64,000 nucleotides of DNA from CAWFFV01 sp963814985 (GTDB taxonomy: Bacteria > Chloroflexota > Ktedonobacteria > Ktedonobacterales > Ktedonobacteraceae). Below the pieces are notes generated by a model. The model was not told the DNA's origin. It saw only the letters and a program-made list of their open reading frames with translations, and ran no database searches. Below, in pieces: positions 45,401-56,100 of the stretch. The stretch covers positions 62,001 to 126,000 of the forward strand of contig CAWFFV010000027.1 of assembly GCA_963814985.1 (NCBI GenBank), read 5' to 3'. The position numbers and the translations under genes are program-made. Numbering within the stretch: position 1 is the stretch's first letter; the number at the start of each line of letters is the position of its first letter.

Positions 45401-48400
45401 AATCAACGAGACTGCAATATCCGACCAGTTACCATCCTCTGGAACATCCAGGTCGATGCTACAACAGGCAATGTTGAGCGGCTCTTGTGGAATGACTTTG
45501 CAGATACCCAAAAGAGGGGCCTTTTCTGGCTGAACTATGTCATCGGACAGCACGGCCTGTGCATGGGTAGAGAGTGCAAAGATGGTAAGTGACTGCTCGT
45601 AGGTGTGTGCTGATAGAGCCTGTGTGAGCCAGAGCAGACTGAAGAAACCTTGCTCTTGCATGACGGGAAACGTGGTTGGGCTGAAAGAAAGCTCCTGGTT
45701 GGTCACGTTCCAGCAGTGCAGTACGCGACGTGGTAGAGTACCCTGCTGAGCGATCGTATCACAGAGGAGACGATAATCGGCAGGCTCCTGCGGTCGGATG
45801 TGGAACGTATGCGTATCTATCTGGGCAAACTGCTCAGCGGCCTGGACACTGATGACTGGTGAGCCTTGCTGTGTCAGATGGGTAATAATCTGTGCTCCCA
45901 GGCCACTATTATCAGACAGGACCAGCCAGGGCGACTTTGTCGCGGTGACGCTGGTTGATTGAAGCGAGACCTGTTGCCAGGTTAACTTATAGAACCAATC
46001 GGCGATATCGGATTTACGTTTGATAAGTGTGGCACCCGATGACGTGCTGGTGGTGCGAACAGGCTGTTGCAGAGCTGCCAACCAGTAACGTTGACGCTCA
46101 AATGGATAGGTTGGCAGTGGAATATGTCGTCTGTGCTCAGTGCTATAAAAGCTTGGCCAGTCGGGAGTGACACCAATCATCCAGAGTTTACCCAACGCGG
46201 TCAGCAGAGATGCACCATCCGGTTGTCGTTCGTAACCACCAGACAGTGTGGCCACAATTTTGAGCAAGCGTTCGCGTGTACAGGCCGGATGTTGTTTGAC
46301 AAAAGAACTGAGGGCCTGACCAGGACCAACTTCGAGTAGAGCATAGTCCGTATCATTTAGCATATGAGCGACGCCATCAGCAAAACGAACCGTCTGGCAC
46401 ATATGGTCTGCCCAGTAAGTTGGATCAGTGGCCTGTTCTGCTGTGATCCAGTCTCCTGTCACATTCGAGAGATAAGGAATTTGCGGAGCATGCAGTGAAA
46501 TATTGCTAACCAGTGCATTCAAAGGTGCTCTCAGAGGCTCAAGCATAGAAGAATGAAAGGCATGAGTCGTCTCAACACGGCGATGGGCGATCTCTTTCTG
46601 TTGCAACTGCTGTTCCACCTGTGCAATGGCATCGGGGGAACCCGCAAGCACGCAGGTTGAGGGTGCGTTAATAACTGCCAGGCTGACCTGCTCACTGAGG
46701 TAGGACTGGATGTGCTCCTCGGAAAGGGCCACTGCGAGCATCACACCGGCGGCCTGTTGCTCAATAAGTTGAGCACGGCGGGTAACCAGGGTCAGGGCAT
46801 CCTCTAGAGAGAAAACTCCGGCCAGACAAGCAGCCGTGTACTCACCCAGGCTATAGCCGAGCAGAGCTTGCGGTCGCAGTCCCCACTGCATCAGGAGCTG
46901 AGCCAGGGCATATTCGAGAATAAACACTGCTGGTTGGGCCAGTTCTGTTTGTTTCAATTGTTCAGAAGCCGGAGTACTGACGTGACCGTTGCGCTCAAAA
47001 AGAGCGCGTCCATTGGATTTAGGCGTATTAGTTGATGCCGGGTTCTGTATCTCCGCTGGATAGAGCACGTTGTACAGATCCAGGCTGAACTCTTTTTTAA
47101 CGAAGGCACAACAACGATCAACAACCTCACGGAACATGGCTTCTTGTTGATAAAGTTCCCAGGTCATACCGACCGTTTGCTCGCCGACCCCTGGTAAGAG
47201 GAAAGCCACTACCTGCTCGCGCTGATCCTGCTGGAGTGTGAGCACGCGGCGAGAGTCCGGAGATTGTAGTGCTGCAATAGCATCTTCGCGGTTGCGGCAG
47301 ACAAGCATGCGTCTGTGGTCAAAGACCCAACGACCGACCTGTAAGGTATGAGCGACATCTGCAAACTCTGTTTCTGTGTGTGTTTGCAGATAATCGAGCA
47401 GGTTCTGGGTTGCTTGCTGTAATGCTGTTTCAGTTTTGGCCGAGAGCAACAACAACTGCCAGGGTCGCGAAGGACTGTCTGGAGAGAGTTCTGGTGCTTG
47501 CTCTAAGACCAAATGTACGTTAGTCCCACCCATACCCAGAGAATTGATACCGGCGCGGAGAGGTTGCTCGGCTATGCGCGGCCAGGGACTCAATTGAGTA
47601 TTAACATAGAATGGGCTGCTGGCGAAATCAATCTCGGGATTAGGTGATTGATAATGCAGACTGGCTGGAATTTGCTCATGTTTGAGAGCCATAACGGTTT
47701 TGATCAGCGAGGTCACACCGGCAGCACGATCCAGGTGTCCAACATTGGTTTTGACTGAGCCAATGGCACAGTAGCCGATCTTATCAGTATGCTGGCGATA
47801 GGCTCGTGTCAACGATGCGATCTCGATAGGATCACCAAGCGCGGTGGCAGTACCATGAGTTTCCACATAGCTGATGCTCTCGGCTGGGACACCTGCGCTC
47901 TCAAGTGCCTGCGTGACCACATCCGACTGTCCAATCACGCTGGGAGCACTATAACTGACTTTCAGAGAGCCATCATTATTAATTGCTGAGCCTTTGATTA
48001 CCGCATGAACTGTATCGCCATCCTTCAAGGCGTCCGACAGACGTTTTAAGACGACCACACCGACACCATCGCCAAGTACGCTACCCTCAGATTGAGCATC
48101 GAAGGCACGGCAATGTCCGTCAGACGACTCTTGTCCGCCCTCTATGAACGTGTAGCCGGCACGATCAGGAACTCGTATTGAGGCACCGCCAGCCATAGCT
48201 ATATCACACTCACCTTGCAGCAGACTCTGACACGCCAGATGCGTGGCAACCAGGGAGGTTGAACAGAAGGTCTGCACCGCAAAGCTTGGGCCACGCAGGT
48301 TCATTTTATAGGAAACTGTTGAGGTTAATGAGTCTTTGTCGTTGCCGATGCTGATTTGGAACCCATCGATCTCTTTGATTGCCTCGGGTGCTCTGAGGAG

Positions 48401-51400
48401 CAGAGTGATCAAATAGAAGCTCAAGTTGATACCACCAAAGACACCGATCAGTCCCTCATAGGTCTGACTATTATAGCCAGCCTGTTCCATTGCTTCCCAG
48501 GAGCATTCGAGGAAGAGGCGGTGTTGTGGATCGGTTAATTCTGCTTCACGCGGACTGTAACCAAAGAAGTTGGCATCGAACTGATCAATTTGATCCAGAA
48601 CAGGTCGGGCCTTTACATAATCAGGATTGTTAAGTTCCTCCGGATCAACGCCAGCAGCAAGTAATTCCTCATCGGTGAAAGTCGTAATGGATTCTTTGCC
48701 TTCGCAAAGATTTTGCCAGAACTGTTCGACGGTAGATGCTCCAGGAAAACGACCAGACATACCTATGACAGCTATGTCCTCTTGTTGGGTAGCTGCCTTA
48801 GCCCGCCGTCGTCGTTGTGTGAGTTCCTGGCGTTGCTTATCGACAGGTACAGTAGCATTGGCGGGGCGCAAGTATTTGGCTAGCGCACTGACGGTGGGCG
48901 CTTCAAAGAGCGCAACAGCCGGAATTTGCATCTTGAAGGCTTTTTTAAGTCGGGCGATGACTTCAAGTGCTACCAGAGAGTTGCCACCTATATCGAAGAA
49001 ATTATCATAGAGTCCGATCCGCTCGATACCCAATGTCCGCTGCCAGATCTCGGCAATTTTTTCTTCATAGTCCTCCTCCCCAACTGTCAGAGAGATAACT
49101 GGATTGCCATCAGACGTATGCACAGTTGAGTCTATCTCTTCCGACAAGGACTGAGGACGGAGCCACTGAAGCATACGCGCCTGTAGGTCCCCTGTCGAAT
49201 TCACCAGATGTGTGTGTCCGCTAGAAAGGGCATGGGACAGAGCCTCAACTCCTTCATCAGGGGCCATAGCAAACGCCATAACGGTGGCACCTAGCGCACT
49301 AGATGTATTCTCTTTAACCAGCCAGGTATCCCAACTGATACTGATCCACGCATTGGTGGAGTTGGCCCGGTTGGATGTGTGGGCAAAGGCATCCAGGAAG
49401 ATATTGGCTGCACTGTATGCTCCGAAGCCTATACCACCGAGCACAGTGGATAAGGATGAGAAGAGTAAACAGAAATCCAGGGGCAGATCTTGCAGTGCCT
49501 GTGCGAGAGCATAGGTACCATAGACCTTAGCCTGAAAATGGAGTTCACTGGTATCGCGATTAGTATTTTCAATGGCAGTGAAGGCTTTCTCATCCGTAAT
49601 GCCTGCCGCGTGGAAGACGCCATGTAGAGCACCGAAGGTAGAGAGTGTCTCCTGTACGATGGCTTGCACTTGAGCCTGGTTGGCAATATCTGCCTGATAG
49701 AAATGTACCTGTCCACCCTGTGCCTCGATAGATTGTAGTCGGCGAATTTTCTGGCTTGTGTTTTCATTTGCATCGTGGCTCGCCAGCCAGTTTGACCATT
49801 CCTCGCGAACAGGGAAAGCAGAGCGTCCAACCAACACAATGCGGGCCTGCTCCGTACGGGCAAGATACTCAGCCAGGGTTAATCCGATACCGCCCAGGCC
49901 GCCTGTGATCAGGTAGACACCCCGCTGGCGAAATATGGGAGCCTCTGGTGAACTGCCGGATAGAGAACGTGCTTGATAGGTTTGTACATAACGTTCTGTG
50001 CTACGATAGGCTACGACAGGGTCGGTTGCTGAGTGAGTACACTCGGCAATAACATGGTCTATAGTTGGTGTATGTTCCCAGGAACCATTTTCTGGAAACT
50101 CTATATCAATGCTGCGGCAGGTAATATTGAGCAATTCCTGCGGAATGACTTTACAGGCTCCCAGGATGGTTGTTTTGCCAGGTGAGAGGTGTTCCTGACC
50201 ATGTACCGTTTGCAAATGAGTAGAGAGGACAAGTAACTGGAACGACTCGTCGTAGTACTGTGCTGCAAGAGCCTGGGTCAGGTAGAGCAAGCTGTAAAAT
50301 CCACACTCTTGTTGTGCCGCGAAGACATTAGCAGTAAGTGCCTGTGTATCAGCTGTCACGCTCCAACAGTGTAGAATACGATGGGACAACTGATTTTTGC
50401 TAGCCAGCTCCTGGCAGAGACGGAGATAATCGGCACTATCACCAGGGCGAATTGAGAAGGTGTGTGGATCAGATTGCAAGAACTGGTCACCAGCGTACAC
50501 ACGCACAACGCGATTGCCTTGTTGAAGTAATCGGTTAGCGAGTAGCTCCCCCAGGCCGCTACTATCCAGGAAGATAAGCCAGGATTGAGGTGATGACAAG
50601 GGAGGCCCGGACAGTGTTACACGCTCCCAGGATGGTTGATAGAACCAATCAGTCTTGGCAGGTTTCTTGCTGACCGCTGAAATGGCTGGTGTAGAGGTTT
50701 CTGCATGTTGCCGCGCAGGCGCTTCAAGCCAGTAACGCTGACGCTCGAATGGATAAGTTGGCAAGGATAGACGCTGGCGGCGTTCGTCAATGTAGAGGCT
50801 AGACCATTCGATAGAGACTCCAGCCAGCCAGAGTTGACCAAGGGCGGTGTATAGTGCAGCAGAGACCTCTTCTGAATGCTCGGATAAGATAGTGATGATG
50901 CGCTCATGAGCACTGTTCAGGGCAGGTATTGGGCTAATGGTGAGTAATATAGCGTCCGTGCTCTGTAGGAGTGTGTTCGCACACTCTGAGAAACGAACAG
51001 GCTGACTCAGTAGTGCAAGCCAGTATGAGGGAGTGGTAGCCTGCTCATCGGTTATCCAGGTGCCAGTGGCACTGGAAAGATAGGGAATATTTGGTGGATT
51101 AAGCTGAATGGTATCGAGCAGACCAGCCAGTGCCTCACGCAGCGCTGCCTGCTCTTCCGGCTGACTACGGAAGATGAGTTCGTTTTGGATGACCAGGGTA
51201 AGGGCATCTTCCAATGAGAAAATACCTGCGAGACAGGCAGCAACATACTCGCTGATGTGCTCGCCAAGTAGTGCAACAGGTCGAATACCTCGCTGTATAA
51301 AGAATTGAGCCAGGGCATATGTGATGACAAAAAGCGCTACGGGTGATGTGTGCAGATTTGTGTCATCTGGCTGATCAGTCAGCAGTTCATCCAGTAGCGT

Positions 51401-53134
51401 CTCTGCCTGTTGCTCTTGTAGAATTTCCTGGCAGCGATTGATGATTTCCTGAAAGGCCGGTTCCTCTTGATATAGCTGTCGTGCCATGGAGATATGCTGT
51501 GCTTGCAGGGCAGGCAACAGGAAGGCAACTATACGATCACGATTGACTTGATACGAAGAAGGTGCAGAATGTGAACTGGCCTGTTTCAGATTGGTAATGG
51601 CCTGCGTATGATTCTGGGCAACCACAAAGCGACGATGGTTAAACTCACCTCGTCCGACCTGGAGCGTGTAGGCAATATCTGCCAGATTTTCGGTACTGTG
51701 TGTTTCCAGATAAGAGGCCAGATTTGTGGTTGCGTTAGCGAGTGCGCCGGCTGTTTTAGCCGAGATGACCAGCAGTTGCCTGAATTGGGCCGGACTGGAT
51801 GGTTCCAGCACCGGGGCTTCTTCCAGCACCACATGAGCATTTGTCCCACCAACACCGAATGAGCTTACCCCTGCTCTACGTGGTGTCTCCCCAACTGCCC
51901 AATCTTGTAACTGCGTATTGACATAGAAGGGGCTGTTAGCAAGATCCACATCGTCGCTGGCACGTTCATAATTCAGACTGGGCGGAAGCTGCCTGTGATT
52001 GAGAGCCATTGTAGCCTTGATCAGACCAGTTACACCAGAGGCACGATCCAGGTGTCCAACATTAGGTTTGACCGATCCGATGGCGCAGAATTGTTTCTTT
52101 TGAGTGCTACGGCCAAAAGCTTTTTTCATCGCTGCCAGCTCGATCGAGTCACCAAGCGATGTTGCAGTACCATGCGTTTCGATGTAGTCGATGGACTCAA
52201 CATCGATATTCGCATTGCTTAGAGCCTGAGCAATGATCTCTGATTGCCCACCCAGGCCGGGAGCAGTATAACTAACGCGTACACTACCATCGTTATTGAC
52301 CGACGAGCCGAGGATTGTTGCATAGATATGATCACCATCTTCGAGAGCATCTTCCAGGCGTTTGAGCAACACGATACCAGCGCCGTTACCCATCACGCTG
52401 CCCTGTCCACGAGCATCGAAGGTGCGGCACTCACCATCGGGCGAGAGGATGCCACCTTCAGTATAGTGATAACCGGCGATCTGAGGAACAGTGATACTCA
52501 CACCACCAGCTAAAGCCATATCGCAATCATAGTTGAGAAGCGACTGGCTGGCCAGATGTACTGCTACGAGCGACGTTGAACAGTAGGTTTGCACAGAGAC
52601 GCTGGGGCCGCGCAGATTAAGTTTATAAGAAATAGTGGGAGAAAGAGAATCTTTATCATTGCCGATCGAAGCTTGTAGCTCACCAATGATATTCATCAAC
52701 TCAGTATTTGCATGTAAATGGCGTAAATAGTATGTGCTAAAGGCTGAACCGGTAAATACGCCAACCAGATCCTGGTATGTCTCAGGGTTATAGCCTGCAT
52801 CCTCCAGGGCCTCCCAGGCACATTCCAGCAGGATACGTTGCTGGGGATCAGTGATCTCAGCCTCACGGGGAGAGAACTTGAAGAACGAGGCATCGAATAG
52901 ATCAATATCAGCAAGAGGTGCTCCAGCTTTGACATAGTTGGGCTGTGTGAGTAATGTGGGATCGACGCCGGAGGTCAGTAATTCCTCATCAGAGAAGAAA
53001 CGGATCGACTTTACCCCATCGGTTATGTTCCGCCAGAACTCCTCGACGTTACGTGCACCAGGAAAGCGCCCAGACATACCAATGAGCGCAATTGACGCAG
53101 TATAATTTGTATTCTCTGAAGTAGAGTGTTCCAT
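39418..53134 (-). CDS. PKS B: three KS-AT-KR-ACP modules, first AT vestigial (one frameshift)
   Basis: A trimodular type I PKS of about 4570 residues. Module 1 (about 1-1450): KS with Cys185 in VQTYCSTSLV; AT vestigial, with GEHIS in place of GYSLG (His codon 51257-51259) and about 65 residues including HAFH missing; KR near 1070; ACP serine near 1385. Module 2 (about 1450-2990): KS with Cys near 1625; full AT (GYSLG near 2093, HAFH); KR; ACP near 2927. Module 3: KS, full AT near 3640, KR (TGGFGGIG, DYCAANAF), ACP near 4498, then the basic tail EKRRGSLKQRVRETKR. All KRs look active and there is no DH or ER. One extra base near 45379, in the module 2 KR, splits the gene; repair gives FASDANVVAYRQGKRW. 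It starts 9 bases after PKS A behind AGAGAGGA and should extend the chain three times. Confidence 0.93.
46300..46960. repeat. Near-identical AT segment, copy 1 (PKS B module 2)
   Basis: The AT of module B2 matches that of PKS A (about 55340-56000) almost residue for residue over about 220 positions, with matching DNA, unlike the AT of neighbouring module B3. Confidence 0.8.
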
Positions 53135-53143
53135 AGGTCCTCT

Positions 53144-56100
53144 CTATCTCGCTCTTCTAGTTTCTTGTCTTCGTTGCTTCAGACTCTCTCTGCGCTGTTC
53201 ACTCCGTTTTTGCGTCTTGTTGGCTTTATCGGCTGGCTCATCCTGGTTACGCTGCTCTAGATACTGAGCCATAGAGCCAACTGAAGGTGCCTCAAAGAGA
53301 ACGTGTGCAGGAAGATCTGCAACGTCAACGAGCTTCCTGGTTCGGTTCATCAATTCCCCACCAAGCAATGAATTGCCACCCAGCTCAAAGAAGTTATCGT
53401 GAATGCCAACCTGTTCAACGTTTAACATGTGAGCCCACAGAGATGCGATTTCGCGTTCCATCTTGTTTCGTGGAGCAACGTACGAGGTCTCCAGTTCAGG
53501 ACGCCGCACGACATTTGTAGTTTGTCTGAGCTGTTTCTCCTGTGAGATGCTGCTTACGGTAAGGACTTTGCCTAGTTCGAGCACCTGCTGGAAGTCTTGG
53601 GGTGAGACGATGACATGAGTTTGTGTGCTGGCTAACGAACGAGCCAGTGCTTCCATGCCTTCTTCGAAGGACAAACCAAAGCGTTTGCGATTCTCGCGGA
53701 GCAGATCGGCCATATCTCCATAGCCTGCCAGACCCTCCTCCCAGGCATTCCACTGCCATTCACCCCAGTCAATCGTCAGAACTTTGTATGGCTTGTGATG
53801 ACGGTTATGTGCATAGGCATCCAGGAAGGCATTGGCGGCGCTATAGTCCACCTGACCGGCACCGCCGATCATCGAAGTGACAGATGAGAACAGTACCAGA
53901 AAATCCAGTGACTGCTCGGTCAAAACGCGTTCCAGTACCAGCGTACCCTGCACTTTGGGTAACAACACACTGGCTGCTTGCTCAGGAGTTTTGAATTGTA
54001 GTAGTCCAGTGCCAGGCACACCAGCAGCATGAAAGACACCCTGGACAGGTCCAAACTGTCTGTTAGCCCGCTGTATGGCTGTGCGCATTTGCGCTTCGTT
54101 TGCCACATCGGCCTGGAGTACCAGTACCTGGCTGCCCGCTTCTTCCATACGTAGAATGTGACGAATTTGTCGTACTGTGTTTGCCTGCTCCTCAGATGTA
54201 TGTTGCAGAATATGGGGCCATTGGCTACGCTCCGGCAAGCCATGACGTCCTAACAGGACCAGCCTGGCTTGAATACTCCGTGCCAGATATTCCGCTACGG
54301 CCAGGCCGATACCACCCAGGCCACCTGTGATCAGGTAGACACCGTGTTGATGCAACGGGCTATGAGACGACGCTGGCAGGCGAAGCGGTTCATAGCTGGG
54401 AAGCCAGCGCCGACCACTACGCAGAGCGATGATTGTTTCATTCGTCGCAGGTAGAACAATTTCGCGGAGGAGTTGGCCTTTCCAGGTATCAGAGTAACCA
54501 TTGGCAAGTTCGTGCATATCCAGGTCGATAGCGCGACAGGTCAGATGTGTATATTCCTGAGAGATAACCTTGCAGGCACCGAGAAGGCTGGCCTTGGTTG
54601 GGCACAGGGATTCGTGACCCAGCACATCATGGACCTGGGTAGAGATAACTGAGAGCGTATGTTGTTCCTGTCCTGCGTCACCCAGTGCCTGGGCAATGGC
54701 AAAGAGACTATAGAAACTGCGTAGTAAAAGTTCGTCCTGCTCCTGCAAATCGTTCGAGAACTTGTGAGATTCTACCGTCCACAGATGGACAACATGCCGG
54801 GGCATTTTGCCCTGTTTGCGCAATGATTGGAAGAGTGCCTGGTAGTCAGAGCGAACTGCCGGGCGCAGTTGGTAAGTTTGAGCATTATGCTGTACCCAAT
54901 GAGGGCCAGTTTGTACTGTAACGACATCCTGTCCATGTGTCTGAAGAGTCTGAACGAGCCAGGAGCCTATGTCATCCCCATCCGTAAGGATAAGCCAACA
55001 ATATTTTTGCTGGAAGCTTTGCCCAATATGTATACCATCTGATGGGATTGCCTGCTTCCACAAAGGCAGATAGAACCAATCAGCAAGGTCTGATTTTTTC
55101 GCCGCACTGGTTTGTAGTGAGGTTTTTGTTTGGGAAGAGGGCTGCTGAACCGCAAACCAGTGGCGCTGTCGTTCGAAGGCATAGTTAGGTAGGGAAACAT
55201 ATGAGTGGCGTTCATCGGTATAGAAGCCTTGCCAATCCAGCGGGACACCAGCCAGCCAGAGCTTGCCGAGTGTTGTGAGCAGGGAAGCATAGTGTGACTG
55301 GTCATCAGAGGTAAAGGTAGAGAATATCAAGGACATGTGTTCGCGTGTACAGGCCGGATGTTGTTTGACAAAAGAACTGAGGGCCTGACCAGGACCGACT
55401 TCGAGCAGAGCATAGTCCGTCTCTTCTAGCAGACGAGCGACGCCATCGGCGAAGCGGACTGTCTGGCACATGTGAGCGGCCCAGTAGGTTGGATCGGTTG
55501 CCTGCTCAGCGGTGATCCAGTCTCCTGTCACATTCGAGAGATAAGGAATTTGCGGAGCGTGCAGTGAAATGTTGCTAACCAGTGCATTTAAAGGTGCTCG
55601 CAGAGACTCAAGCATGAAAGAGTGAAAGGCATGGGTCGTCTCAACACGGCGGTGGGCGATCTCTTTCTGTTGCAACTGCTGTTCCACCTGCGCAATAGCA
55701 TCTGGAGAGCCTGCAAGCACACAGGTTGAAGGTGCATTAATAGCTGCCAGACTGACCTGCTCACTGAGATAGGGCTGGATGTGCTCCTCAGAGAGAGCCA
55801 CTGCAAGCATCACACCGGATGCCTGTTGTTCAATGAGTTGGGCACGGCGGGTGACCAGGGTCAGGGCATCTTCTAGAGAGAAGACTCCGGCCAGACATGC
55901 AGCAACATATTCACCCAGGCTATAGCCGAGCAGGGCTTGCGGGCGCAGTCCCCACTGCATAAGAAGTTGAGCCAGGGCATATTCGAGAATAAATACCGCT
56001 GGTTGGGCCAGAGTCGTCTGTTTGTATTGTTGCCAGTTTTGCTGGTCGGATGCTTCGGATGCTCCATTGCGACCGAGCAGTTTTGAGAGATTGCGCATGC

